NCBI GenBank assembly: GCA_946481195.1
Contig: CAMLNG010000018.1
Coordinates: forward strand, 1 to 17,263
Length of the DNA: 17,263 nt
Source of the DNA: an uncultured Chromatiaceae bacterium
GTDB lineage: Bacteria; Pseudomonadota; Gammaproteobacteria; Enterobacterales; Alteromonadaceae
Reading direction: 5' to 3'
Below, piece by piece: positions 1-8,167 of the stretch; positions within the stretch are counted from its first letter, which is position 1; every line of letters begins with the position of its first letter. Position numbers and translations under genes: made by a program. The notes under the pieces are model-generated. The model did no database searches. It saw nothing but the letters and a program-made list of their open reading frames with translations, and had not been told where the DNA came from.

Positions 1-1
1 C

Positions 2-736
2 GGCAACTCCGGTGGTGCGCTGGTGAACTTAAAAGGTGAACTGATCGGTATTAACACCGCCATCTTGGGGCCTAATGGTGGCAATATCGGCATCGGCTTT
101 GCCATCCCCTCAACGATGATGAAAAATCTGGTAAATCAGATCATCGAATTTGGCGAAGTCAAACGCGGGGTGCTTGGGATTGAAGGATACGACCTCAATG
201 CTGACCTTGCCAAAAATATGAACGTCAAAACCAACAAAGGGGTTTTTGTTCGTCAGGTGACAGCGGGATCTGGCGCAGAAAAATCCGGTGTGAAAGCCGG
301 TGATGCGATTGTCAGCATTAACGGTAAAGCGATTCAGAGTATGTCTGAATTGCGCGCCAAAGTGGGCACACTGGGCGTCGGCAAATCAGTCAAACTGGGC
401 ATTCTGCGTGAAGATAAACAATTGACGCTGGACGTCAAACTGACTGCCGCCGACCAGGCCTCTGTGACCGCAGAGAACTTGCATCAAATGCTGGCTGGCG
501 CCAATTTTGCCAATGGTAAAACCGCAGATGGTGAACCGGGTGTGGTGATTAGTGATGTCGCTGATGGTTCACCGGCAGCCCGCCTTGGCCTTAGTAAAAA
601 CGACGTCATTATCGGAGTTGGCCGGACCCGGGTTGAAAATATCACCCAGCTCAGAGCGATTCTGGAGCAGGCACAAGGTGTAATAGCACTGCAAATTCAG
701 CGGGATAACACAGTTTTTTATACTTTAATCCGCTAA
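2..736 (+). CDS. degQ: DegQ/DegP-family periplasmic serine endoprotease (5' truncated by window edge)
   Basis: This is the 3' part of an HtrA-family protease that degrades or chaperones misfolded periplasmic proteins. The reading frame is open from base 2 and begins exactly at the catalytic motif GNSGG, whose serine is the third visible residue, so the His and Asp of the triad lie off the left edge. The 244 visible residues contain the end of the trypsin-like domain, a first PDZ domain (about visible residues 54-152, starting KRGVLGIEG) and a second PDZ domain (about 178-244), ending FYTLIR. Two PDZ domains separate it from the single-PDZ DegS next door. Position directly upstream of degS is the standard degQ-degS arrangement, so DegQ is preferred over DegP. 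That choice rests on synteny, because the N-terminal LA loop that would help discriminate is missing. A strong terminator follows, so degS is probably transcribed separately. Confidence 0.93.
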   Translation, partial: GNSGGALVNLKGELIGINTAILGPNGGNIGIGFAIPSTMMKNLVNQIIEFGEVKRGVLGIEGYDLNADLAKNMNVKTNKGVFVRQVTAGSGAEKSGVKAGDAIVSINGKAIQSMSELRAKVGTLGVGKSVKLGILREDKQLTLDVKLTAADQASVTAENLHQMLAGANFANGKTADGEPGVVISDVADGSPAARLGLSKNDVIIGVGRTRVENITQLRAILEQAQGVIALQIQRDNTVFYTLIR

Positions 737-751
737 ATGTTCCACAGAAAC

Positions 752-777
752 AGGCCGGGGCAACCCGGCCTTTTTTT
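752..777 (+). terminator. Intrinsic terminator of degQ
   Basis: An 8-bp GC-rich stem (752-759 with 764-771, AGGCCGGG/CCCGGCCT) with a 4-nt loop is followed by a run of seven T (771-777, the first also pairing). It begins 16 nt after the degQ stop codon. It should uncouple degQ transcription from degS. Confidence 0.92.
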
Positions 778-855
778 ACTCACAGTTCGCGTTATGTCAA
801 AGTGGTAATCCTCGTTAGCAGTATCCAATTTCATGATCAGTAACGTTTTTTCTGC

Positions 856-884
856 TGCAGATTTGACTGCTTCAATGCTATGCT
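856..884 (+). promoter_or_regulatory. Candidate extended -10 promoter for degS
   Basis: TGC followed by TATGCT (876-884) matches an extended -10 element. The -35 position 17 bp upstream (856-861, TGCAGA) is poor, as is common for extended -10 promoters. Transcription would start near 891, giving a leader of about 25 nt before the GTG at 915. A perfect inverted repeat TGCTTCA/TGAAGCA (868-874 and 884-890) brackets the -10 element. This is prediction from sequence only. Confidence 0.4.
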
Positions 885-914
885 GAAGCATTCCTCAGTT
901 CAGATAAAACCGCT

Positions 915-2000
915 GTGACTAATTTCCTGGTGATGATTGCCAAAGGTGTGGCTTACGGGCTGGCACTGGCGTTACTGTATTTGTTAGTTGCTCCCGCCGG
1001 GCAGTTACAGCTGTCGCATTTATTTAAGCCGACTGATACAGAACCGGCAGCAGTGTCCTATGCCAGAGCAGTGCGGGCAGCCGCGCCGGCGGTCGTTAAC
1101 GTCTATACCCGCAGTACACAGCTTGATGAGCGTTCGTACGAACGCCGGGTGATCCAGAATCAGTCTTTAGGTTCAGGTGTGATCATGCGTAGCGATGGTT
1201 ACATTGTTACCAACTATCATGTTGTGCATGGCGCGGATCAAATTGTGGTGGCGTTGCAGGATGGCCGCCAGCTGGATGCCTTGCTGATTGGCCAGGATCA
1301 GATGACCGACCTTGCAGTGCTGAAAGTAGAAGCAGAAGATTTACCGGTGATCCCGCAAAATCCGGAAATTGCGCCGCAAGTTGGCGATTTGGTTCTGGCA
1401 ATCGGCAACCCGTTGAATTTAGGGCAATCCATCACTCAAGGCATTATTAGCGCCACAGGCCGGGCTGGCCTGAGTACCAATTCCTATACTGATTTTATGC
1501 AAATGGATGCCGCCATCAACGAAGGCAACTCCGGTGGTGCACTGGTCAACAGCAATGGCGTCTTAGTTGGCATTAATACCGCAGCTTTTCAGCGTCAGCG
1601 TAATTTAGAAGTACAGGGGATTTTCTTTGCGGTGCCCTACCGTCTTGCTGCCACAGTGATGCAAAAATTGATTAAACACGGCCGGGTCGTGCGTGGTGCT
1701 TTAGGCATGAACGGTATCCCGGTGATCAATGCCGCTGGTGAGCGACAGGTCTCCACCGGCCAGCCGTTTTACGGTGTCTTGATAGACCAGGTCGAACCTT
1801 TTGGCCCGGCAGACTCAGCGGGTGTGCAGCAGGGTGACATCCTGTTGCAAGTCGATAATAAAACGCTGACCAGTGTCAGTCAGGCCCTTGATATTGTTGC
1901 CGAAACTGAACCCGGTTCGGAAATCGATTTGCTGATTGAACGTCAGGGTCAGAAATTAACGCTGAAATGTAAGATTGGCCTGCGTCCTGAATCTGATTGA
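915..2000 (+). CDS. degS: DegS, inner-membrane site-1 protease of the sigma-E stress pathway
   Basis: DegS cleaves the anti-sigma factor RseA in the periplasm when its PDZ domain senses misfolded outer-membrane porin C-termini, releasing sigma-E. The 361-residue product matches the family length (about 355 in E. coli). It has one N-terminal membrane anchor (about residues 4-25), a trypsin-like domain with the complete triad His102 (TNYHVVHG), Asp132 (TDLAVLKV) and Ser206 (EGNSGGAL), and a single PDZ domain (about 265-352) before a short tail. One PDZ plus an uncleaved anchor distinguishes it from DegQ/DegP. The start is uncertain: GTG at 915 gives the expected length but has no clear Shine-Dalgarno sequence, and GTG 930 or ATG 933 are alternatives that shorten the cytoplasmic end by five or six residues. 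It follows degQ as a paralogous pair and ends at a bidirectional terminator shared with murA. Confidence 0.95.
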   Translation: MTNFLVMIAKGVAYGLALALLYLLVAPAGQLQLSHLFKPTDTEPAAVSYARAVRAAAPAVVNVYTRSTQLDERSYERRVIQNQSLGSGVIMRSDGYIVTNYHVVHGADQIVVALQDGRQLDALLIGQDQMTDLAVLKVEAEDLPVIPQNPEIAPQVGDLVLAIGNPLNLGQSITQGIISATGRAGLSTNSYTDFMQMDAAINEGNSGGALVNSNGVLVGINTAAFQRQRNLEVQGIFFAVPYRLAATVMQKLIKHGRVVRGALGMNGIPVINAAGERQVSTGQPFYGVLIDQVEPFGPADSAGVQQGDILLQVDNKTLTSVSQALDIVAETEPGSEIDLLIERQGQKLTLKCKIGLRPESD

Positions 2001-2013
2001 TTACCACATACCA

Positions 2014-2046
2014 AAGCAAAAGGCCCGCAGTGCGGGCCTTTTGCTT
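2014..2046. terminator. Bidirectional intrinsic terminator between degS and murA
   Basis: A perfect 15-bp stem (2014-2028 with 2032-2046; core GGCCCGC/GCGGGCC flanked by AAAA/TTTT) has a 3-nt loop. The A and T tracts sit on either side of the GC core, so it should stop transcripts coming from degS (plus) and from murA (minus). It lies 14 nt after the degS stop and 21 nt after the murA stop. Confidence 0.93.
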
Positions 2047-2066
2047 ATATAGCACGATCAAAGTGA

Positions 2067-3335
<1,269 letters not shown>

Positions 3336-3593
3336 TTACACCGGCGGGTTGAGAAGTTTTTCGCGACGCCACTGCGTGGGCGTAAACGCTTTGATTTGCA
3401 GCGCATGAATACTGCCATTAGCGATGTCAGCCATCAGCGGTGCATAAACCAGCTGCTGTTGTTTGACCCGGCTCAGACCGTCAAAACAGTCACCCACGGC
3501 GGTAACAGAATAGTGGCTGCCATCAGTTTTTACATACACTTCAGAAAGTTGCAGCTGTTCAAGCAACCGCTGTTCAATCTCTTTACAATCCAT
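3336..3593 (-). CDS. ibaG: IbaG, BolA-family protein
   Basis: This is an 85-residue BolA-like protein, close to E. coli IbaG (formerly YrbA) in length and sequence. The conserved core DGSHYSVTAVGDCFDGLSRV (residues 24-43) is followed by KQQQLVYAPL and the C-terminal segment IHALQIKAFTP with conserved His63. BolA-type proteins pair with monothiol glutaredoxins to bind [2Fe-2S] clusters, and IbaG has been linked to acid stress and envelope properties; its exact job is not settled. The start ATG is preceded by AAGGG with 7 nt spacing. It sits immediately upstream of murA, but is separated from mlaB by 121 bp that include a terminator, so ibaG-murA may have its own promoter. I could not identify a convincing one in 3594-3654. 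Confidence 0.92.
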   Translation of the reverse strand: MDCKEIEQRLLEQLQLSEVYVKTDGSHYSVTAVGDCFDGLSRVKQQQLVYAPLMADIANGSIHALQIKAFTPTQWRREKLLNPPV

Positions 3594-3654
3594 CTGGATA
3601 CCCTTGTGCCACTGTGGTGATGTTGCGACTGTCCGGACGGAATGGACTTTCGCT

Positions 3655-3685
3655 AAAAAAGAAAACCCGGCAGTTTAAGCCGGGT
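3655..3685 (-). terminator. Intrinsic terminator after mlaB, inside the mla-ibaG-murA gene string
   Basis: Read on the minus strand, a 7-bp stem ACCCGGC/GCCGGGT (3679-3685 with 3665-3671, 7-nt loop) is followed by TTTTCTTTTTT (3664 down to 3654). It begins 29 nt beyond the mlaB stop. It should end most mla transcripts before ibaG. Confidence 0.85.
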
Positions 3686-3714
3686 AGTGATTATATCCTG
3701 CCTCTGGATGCATT

Positions 3715-4005
3715 TCAGCTTTCTGTCGGTAAAAGGCTTAAAACATCACTGACCAGCGCCAGCGAACGCAATTGTGCAGGCATACCGCGTAACTGCACCT
3801 GCAGCGATTTGGCTTTGGCCTGTGCCAGTACCTGGATCAGCCAGGCCAGGCCCGCCGTATCGACATGCTTGAGGCCGGCGAGGTCAAACACAGTGTTTCC
3901 CTGCAACGTTTGCAGCGGCTTAAATGGCCAGAACTGAACGACAGTGTCCCGGTTCAGTTCTCCACTAAACACCAGTCCTTGCGGCTCTTGGCGGATCTCA
4001 AGCAT
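3715..4005 (-). CDS. mlaB: MlaB, STAS-domain subunit of the Mla phospholipid transporter
   Basis: MlaB is the small cytoplasmic subunit that binds the ATPase MlaF and supports assembly and activity of the MlaFEDB complex. The 96-residue product is a single STAS domain. The diagnostic segment FDLAGLKHVDTAGLAWL (40-56) carries Thr50, equivalent to the functionally required Thr52 of E. coli MlaB. Sequence similarity outside this helix is modest, as is normal for the family, so the assignment rests on the motif, size and position as the last gene of mlaFEDCB. It overlaps the end of mlaC by 8 nt, implying translational coupling, and is followed by an intrinsic terminator. Any generic anti-anti-sigma reading of the STAS fold is unlikely in this context. 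Confidence 0.92.
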   Translation of the reverse strand: MLEIRQEPQGLVFSGELNRDTVVQFWPFKPLQTLQGNTVFDLAGLKHVDTAGLAWLIQVLAQAKAKSLQVQLRGMPAQLRSLALVSDVLSLLPTES

Positions 4006-4666
4006 TTTTCGCTTTCTCTGGCGCTTTAATTGGCGCTTTGGCTTTTTCTTCCAATAACGCTGCCACGCTGACTAAGCCCTGCTGGCGGATCATGCTGCCA
4101 AGCTCAGACCGTTTGCTGTCGAGTAATGAAATACCTTCAGCAACCATATCAAACACCAGCCAGTTGTTGGCATCTTTGACCCGGCGCAGTTTAAATTCGA
4201 TTTTGATATCAGGCTTGCCCGGATCAATGACACGGGTTTTGATTGTGATAATTTTCTTCTGCGGTTCAATCGGTTGACCCGGCTCAATCATCACTTTCTG
4301 ATCACGATACTGGGTAAATACGCCGGCATAAGTGCCAACCATGTAATTTTGGAACGCGGTGACGAAGGTATTAAAATCCTGCTTCGGCACAGTGTTCAGC
4401 TTAACCGAGTTACCGATGACATAACCGGCGGCATACCGGCTGTCGATATAAGGAACCAGCTCTTCAGTCACGATAGTACGCAGAATTTCCGGATCTTTTT
4501 TGATCTCAGCCTGTTGCCGGGCGATGCGCTGGAAGGTCTTATCGGCCAATACTTCCATCATTTTGTATGGATCTTCGTATTTTGGTACGGCAGCATCAGC
4601 CGCCTGAGCCGGATTGAATGCCAGCAACGCAGTGGCCGCCAGCAGAGCTTTAAATAATGCTTTCAT
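3998..4666 (-). CDS. mlaC: MlaC, periplasmic phospholipid-binding carrier
   Basis: MlaC shuttles phospholipids across the periplasm between the outer-membrane MlaA-porin complex and the inner-membrane MlaFEDB complex. The 222-residue product starts with a clear signal peptide (KALFKALLAATALLAFNPAQA, likely cut after AQA at residue 22). The mature part is a typical MlaC/Ttg2D domain, including YKMMEVLADKTFQRI near the start, the segment AFQNYMVGTYAGVF, and NNWLVFDMVAEGISLLDSKR near the end. The C-terminus is a short Lys/Ala/Pro-rich tail (KAKAPIKAPEKAKNA) that is probably disordered. The start ATG overlaps the mlaD stop by one base (TAATG), and the end overlaps mlaB by 8 nt. Confidence 0.95.
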   Translation of the reverse strand: MKALFKALLAATALLAFNPAQAADAAVPKYEDPYKMMEVLADKTFQRIARQQAEIKKDPEILRTIVTEELVPYIDSRYAAGYVIGNSVKLNTVPKQDFNTFVTAFQNYMVGTYAGVFTQYRDQKVMIEPGQPIEPQKKIITIKTRVIDPGKPDIKIEFKLRRVKDANNWLVFDMVAEGISLLDSKRSELGSMIRQQGLVSVAALLEEKAKAPIKAPEKAKNA

Positions 4667-5133
4667 TATTGATTCCCACGATTAAATAAGAACTGGCCAA
4701 TCAGCTCTTCAAGCACGATGGCGGATTTGGTGTCTTCGATGAAGTCGCCGTTTTTCAGAATTTCAACGTTTTCGTCAACAAAACCAGGCTGTAAACCGAT
4801 GTACTGCTCGCCAAGTAATCCAGACGTCAGGATTGCCAGTGAACTGGTCTCAGGAAAGTTGTTGTAGCTGCTGTTGATGTCCAGCGTCACAACCGGCTGA
4901 AATGATTCAGGGTCAAGCTTGATTGACGCCACGCGCCCTACAACTACACCACCCACTTTGACCGGTGAGCGTACTTTCAGGCCGCCAATATTCTCAAACT
5001 TGGCCAACAGTTGATAACTTTGGTCTGAACCCGCCACACCAGTGTTGGCCACTTTCAGCGCCAGCAATAATAAAGCTGCGATCGCTATCGCGACAAAAAA
5101 ACCTACAAATAACTCTAATTTACGTGATGTCAT
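4666..5133 (-). CDS. mlaD: MlaD, MCE-domain substrate-binding subunit of the Mla transporter
   Basis: MlaD forms a homohexameric ring anchored in the inner membrane; its hydrophobic pore passes phospholipids between MlaE and MlaC. The 155-residue product has one N-terminal membrane helix (about 8-27) and an MCE domain (about 39-117), with the conserved stretches NIGGLKVRSPVKVGGVVVGR (48-67) and TSGLLGEQYIGL (103-114, the pore-loop region). The following DTKSAIVLEELIGQFLF is the conserved C-terminal helix. The protein stops soon after this helix (NRGNQ), whereas E. coli MlaD (183 residues) carries a further low-complexity tail. The gene lies 3 nt after mlaE, and its stop overlaps the mlaC start (TAATG). 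Confidence 0.95.
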   Translation of the reverse strand: MTSRKLELFVGFFVAIAIAALLLLALKVANTGVAGSDQSYQLLAKFENIGGLKVRSPVKVGGVVVGRVASIKLDPESFQPVVTLDINSSYNNFPETSSLAILTSGLLGEQYIGLQPGFVDENVEILKNGDFIEDTKSAIVLEELIGQFLFNRGNQ

Positions 5134-5136
5134 TTC

Positions 5137-5916
5137 TCATCCACCAAACATGACAGCGGTTAATACAAAATCAAAACCCAGTACGGCTAAGGACGCCGTC
5201 ACCACAGTCTGAGTCGTCGCCTGACTGATCCCTTCCGATGTCGGGACCGCATCAAAACCTTTATGCAGCGCAATCACAGTCACGATAAATGCAAACACAA
5301 TGCTTTTAATCACGCCGTTGACCACGTCCTGCTGAAAGTCCACATTGGCCTGCATGGCAGACCAGTAGCCGCCACCATCGACACCCAGCCAGTCGACACC
5401 AACCAGATGCCCACCAAGAATACCGACCGCATTAAAAATCAGCGCCAGCAATGGCATGCTGATGACCCCTGCCCAAAAGCGTGGTGCTATAACCCGACGC
5501 AACGGGTCAACTGCCATCATTTCCATACTGGACAACTGCTCAGTGGCTTTCATCAAGCCAATTTCAGCGGTCAGCGCGCTGCCTGCCCGACCGGCAAACA
5601 ACAGCGCCGTCACCACAGGCCCCAATTCACGTAATAAACTTAACGCTACAAGCGGCCCTAACATTTGTTCGGCGCCAAATTTCGCCAGCACTGTGTAGCC
5701 CTGCAGCGCCAGGACCATACCGATAAACAGGCCGGAAACCAGAATAATCAGTAGCGACAACACACCAACGACGTAAATCTGTTTCATGTACAGATGCCAG
5801 TTTTTCATTGGTCTTGGCCGACCCCACAAGGCACCCAACAACATCAGAGCGGCGCGGCCAAGCCCCTGCAATGTCCCTAATGTATTGGCACCTAACTGCT
5901 GGATTTGCTTCAGCAT
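5137..5916 (-). CDS. mlaE: MlaE, permease of the Mla phospholipid ABC transporter
   Basis: MlaE is the membrane-spanning subunit that contacts MlaF inside and the MlaD ring outside. The 259-residue product matches the family length (260 in E. coli). It has an amphipathic N-terminal segment, then about five hydrophobic helices. The conserved family block [20 protein letters not shown] (94-113), continuing to TAEIG and TEQ, contains the cytoplasmic coupling region and the conserved Glu97-Leu-Gly. The start ATG overlaps the mlaF stop by one base (TGATG), and the mlaD start lies 3 nt downstream of its own stop. It belongs to the MlaE/YrbE permease family, which is distinct from ordinary ABC importers and exporters. 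Confidence 0.96.
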   Translation of the reverse strand: MLKQIQQLGANTLGTLQGLGRAALMLLGALWGRPRPMKNWHLYMKQIYVVGVLSLLIILVSGLFIGMVLALQGYTVLAKFGAEQMLGPLVALSLLRELGPVVTALLFAGRAGSALTAEIGLMKATEQLSSMEMMAVDPLRRVIAPRFWAGVISMPLLALIFNAVGILGGHLVGVDWLGVDGGGYWSAMQANVDFQQDVVNGVIKSIVFAFIVTVIALHKGFDAVPTSEGISQATTQTVVTASLAVLGFDFVLTAVMFGG

Positions 5917-6731
5917 CAGCGGCTTAACTCCATTAATTCAGTAGCGTAATCGGCGGCTTTAAAGTGGAATGGCACCGGGCCATCCGCCTGGCCTTGCAGG
6001 AATTGCTGCACCAGCGGGGATTCATGCTGGCGCAACTGGTCAGGCGTGCCATGACCGATGACCCGGCGTTCCGCCACCACATAAACATAATCGGCAATGC
6101 TCATCACTTCGGCGACATCATGGGATACCACAATAGATGTAAGCCCCAGTGCATCATTCAGCGAACGGATTAACCGCACTATCACGCCCATGGAAATAGG
6201 GTCCTGACCGGCGAACGGCTCGTCATACATAATTAGTTGCGGATCCAGTGCAATGGCACGGGCCAGTGCAGCCCGGCGCGCCATACCGCCAGACAACTCC
6301 GCCGGCATTAAATCCCGCGCACCACGCAGACCAACGGCTTCAAGCTTCATCAGCACCATAGTGCGGATAATGGCTTCTGGCAGTCGGGTATGCTCACGGA
6401 TGGGAAATGCGACGTTGTCAAACACTGACATCTCGGTAAACAGTGCACCGCTTTGAAACAACATGCTCATTTTTTTGCGGGCCTGATATAAATCCTGCCG
6501 GCTGAGGGTGGGAATGTCGGCACCTTCAAACAGGATCTGCCCACTGTCTGGCTTCAGCTGGCCACCGATCAGCCGCAGCAAAGTGGTTTTACCGATACCA
6601 CTTGGCCCCATGATCGCAGTCACCTTGCCGCGCTGAAACTGCATACTCATGTCGTCATAAATGACACGGTCGCCGCGGCGGAAAGTTAAATTCTGAATAT
6701 CAACCAATGGTTTATCCAAACCAAACTCCAT
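5916..6731 (-). CDS. mlaF: MlaF, ATPase of the Mla phospholipid ABC transporter
   Basis: MlaF hydrolyses ATP to power phospholipid movement through MlaE/MlaD. The 271-residue product contains all ABC motifs: Walker A GPSGIGKT (42-49), Q-loop in LFQSGALF, signature LSGGM (146-150), Walker B LIMYDE with Glu171, and switch His204 in VVSHD. The C-terminal stretch (about 245-271, ending [12 protein letters not shown]) is the extension through which MlaF proteins contact the neighbouring MlaF/MlaB in known structures. It is the first gene of the minus-strand mla operon and lies downstream of a well-matched sigma70-type promoter (6808-6836) with a leader of about 70 nt. The Shine-Dalgarno sequence is weak (GAGAAATA before ATG). 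Confidence 0.96.
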   Translation of the reverse strand: MEFGLDKPLVDIQNLTFRRGDRVIYDDMSMQFQRGKVTAIMGPSGIGKTTLLRLIGGQLKPDSGQILFEGADIPTLSRQDLYQARKKMSMLFQSGALFTEMSVFDNVAFPIREHTRLPEAIIRTMVLMKLEAVGLRGARDLMPAELSGGMARRAALARAIALDPQLIMYDEPFAGQDPISMGVIVRLIRSLNDALGLTSIVVSHDVAEVMSIADYVYVVAERRVIGHGTPDQLRQHESPLVQQFLQGQADGPVPFHFKAADYATELMELSR

Positions 6732-6768
6732 TTATTTCTCACTGTGCACATACCTGGCCGGAGTGCTC

Positions 6769-6798
6769 TTTCCGCCGCCAGCCAGCGCTGGCCGGAAA
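6769..6798 (-). promoter_or_regulatory. Stable hairpin at the predicted 5' end of the mlaF transcript
   Basis: TTTCCG and GCCAGC (6769-6774 and 6777-6782) pair with GCTGGC and CGGAAA (6787-6798), giving a 12-bp stem with a 2-nt bulge and a 4-nt loop. The structure starts within a few bases of the predicted mlaF transcription start (about 6801). No T-run follows it on the minus strand, so it is not a terminator. It may shield the 5' end from decay or serve as a regulatory element; that is inference. Confidence 0.5.
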
Positions 6799-6807
6799 AA
6801 ACGGCGC

Positions 6808-6836
6808 AATATACGGGGACTCAATGCACTATGCAA
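6808..6836 (-). promoter_or_regulatory. Sigma70-type promoter for the mla operon
   Basis: On the minus strand, TTGCAT (6831-6836) and TATATT (6808-6813) are separated by exactly 17 bp, a near-consensus -35/-10 pair. The predicted transcription start is about 6801, roughly 70 nt before the mlaF ATG. Confidence 0.72.
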
Positions 6837-7204
6837 GGCAAATGCCTAATTAATCACCGCATTTTAACTGGTTTCGCTGCAAGCGTCGCGTTGAAAAATT
6901 GTAAGTATCAGTTGCAGAATTTCGAACTGTTTACCGTCTTGTGCACTGAGTCGAAATTGAACGCTCCCCTGCCGCAGAATGCATAACCCGGCGCAGGTTT
7001 AGCAGCACAGCTCAGCAGCGTGTCTTTACAGGTTTTTTTGCAATTATCCGACAGAAACTGGAAAATGCCCGCAGGTTCGGCACCTGCTTTCAGCCCGGCA
7101 CCAGGCGAATTGCGTATAGTTCGCATTTTGCCGGCCTTAACTGAATATCAGCTTAATAAAACTGCCACCACAGGGCCAAACCGGGCCGGAAGATTGAGGT
7201 AAGT

Positions 7205-8167
7205 ATGAATTTTTGCGAGACAGCGACCCGCGTTCTGGATATTGAATCCCAAGCGATAATTGGTCTCAAAAGTTATATTAATCAAGATTTTAATCATGCG
7301 TGTCAGCTGATATTTGATACTAAAGGCCGGGTCATAGTGACGGGGATGGGCAAGTCCGGCCATATCGGCAATAAAATCGCGGCGACACTGGCATCGACAG
7401 GTACCCCGGCTTTTTTTGTTCATCCTGGCGAAGCAAGTCATGGCGACCTTGGCATGATCACCCAGCAGGATATTGTGTTCGCGCTGTCAAATTCCGGCGA
7501 AACCGAAGAGATCCTGAAGCTGCTGCCGGTGTTAAAACGGCTCGGCATCGCCATCATCGCAGTAACCGGTAATCCGGAATCTACCTTAGCTAAACTGGCT
7601 GACATTCATCTGTGCGCCAGAGTAGAACAAGAAGCCTGTCCGCTTGGACTTGCGCCGACCGCCAGCACCACGGCGACTTTGGCACTCGGTGATGCAGTTG
7701 CAGTTGCCTTATTAGAAGCCCGTGGTTTTTCCGCTGATGATTTCGCACTGTCACATCCGGGCGGCAGCCTCGGCCGGCGTTTATTACTGCGGATCAGCGA
7801 TATCATGCATGAACATGAGCAAATTCCGCTGGTTGACGAAAATGCCACCATTTCCGCCGCCTTACTCGAAATTTCGCGCAAAGGCCTTGGCATGACCGGC
7901 ATCCTTGACGCCACAGGTCGCCTCGCCGGGATCTTCACTGACGGTGACTTGCGCCGGATTCTGGATCAGCGCATAGATATTCATCAAACTGTGATTTCCA
8001 GCGTGATGACCCGAAACTGTGTCACAATCCGCTCTGAAATGCTGGCAGCAGAAGCGCTGAAGATTATGGAACAGAAAAAAATCAATGCCCTGATGGTTGT
8101 CAGCGCCGAGCAAATCCCGGTTGGCGCACTGAATATGCATGACTTATTGCGCGCAGGAGTACTGTGA
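7205..8167 (+). CDS. kdsD: KdsD, D-arabinose 5-phosphate isomerase
   Basis: KdsD converts D-ribulose 5-phosphate to D-arabinose 5-phosphate, the precursor for Kdo, the inner-core sugar of LPS. The 320-residue product (328 in E. coli) has an N-terminal SIS sugar-isomerase domain (about 35-170) with GMGKSGH (47-53) and SNSGETEE (95-102), then the conserved FALSHPGGSLGRRLLL segment containing His184. Two CBS domains follow (about 200-257 and 265-320). The start is supported by GAGG 6 nt before ATG. It heads the plus-strand LPS/sigma54 cluster and is directly coupled to kdsC, whose ATG overlaps its stop (TGATG). A paralogue such as GutQ is excluded mainly by this kdsC-lpt context. Confidence 0.96.
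   Translation: MNFCETATRVLDIESQAIIGLKSYINQDFNHACQLIFDTKGRVIVTGMGKSGHIGNKIAATLASTGTPAFFVHPGEASHGDLGMITQQDIVFALSNSGETEEILKLLPVLKRLGIAIIAVTGNPESTLAKLADIHLCARVEQEACPLGLAPTASTTATLALGDAVAVALLEARGFSADDFALSHPGGSLGRRLLLRISDIMHEHEQIPLVDENATISAALLEISRKGLGMTGILDATGRLAGIFTDGDLRRILDQRIDIHQTVISSVMTRNCVTIRSEMLAAEALKIMEQKKINALMVVSAEQIPVGALNMHDLLRAGVL

Larger units (their letters stand above)
6732..7204. other. Divergent intergenic region between mlaF and kdsD
   Basis: This 473-bp stretch holds no gene I can support. It contains the mlaF promoter (6808-6836, minus) and a leader hairpin (6769-6798). Further in there is an 8-bp inverted repeat AATTTCGA/TCGAAATT (6918-6925 and 6951-6958, 25 nt apart), a 6-bp hairpin GCAGGT/ACCTGC (7071-7087) and a lone -10-like TATAGT (7115-7120) towards kdsD without a credible -35. 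Short open frames on both strands here lack ribosome binding sites and resemble no family I know. In E. coli the yrbG antiporter gene occupies the position directly upstream of kdsD; no remnant of it is visible. Confidence 0.7.

Noticed and set aside
1..1560. Near-identical DNA in degQ (2-24) and degS (1524-1546) around the catalytic serine codon
   Set aside because: It encodes the same GNSGGALV motif in paralogous proteases and is too short to indicate recombination or a repeat element.
6769..6798. Hairpin upstream of mlaF considered as a terminator
   Set aside because: No T-run follows the stem on either strand; the T tract on the minus strand precedes it.
6744..6986. Plus-strand open frame of 80 codons in the mlaF-kdsD gap
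   Set aside because: It runs antisense through the mla promoter and leader, lacks a Shine-Dalgarno sequence and resembles nothing known.
7115..7120. TATAGT as the kdsD promoter -10
   Set aside because: No acceptable -35 at 16-19 bp spacing and the TG of an extended -10 is out of register; noted only in the intergenic description.
6908..7126. Minus-strand open frame of 72 codons with several cysteines in the mlaF-kdsD gap
   Set aside because: No ribosome binding site, no promoter, no recognisable family, and it ends in a skewed low-information sequence; chance open frame is the simpler reading.
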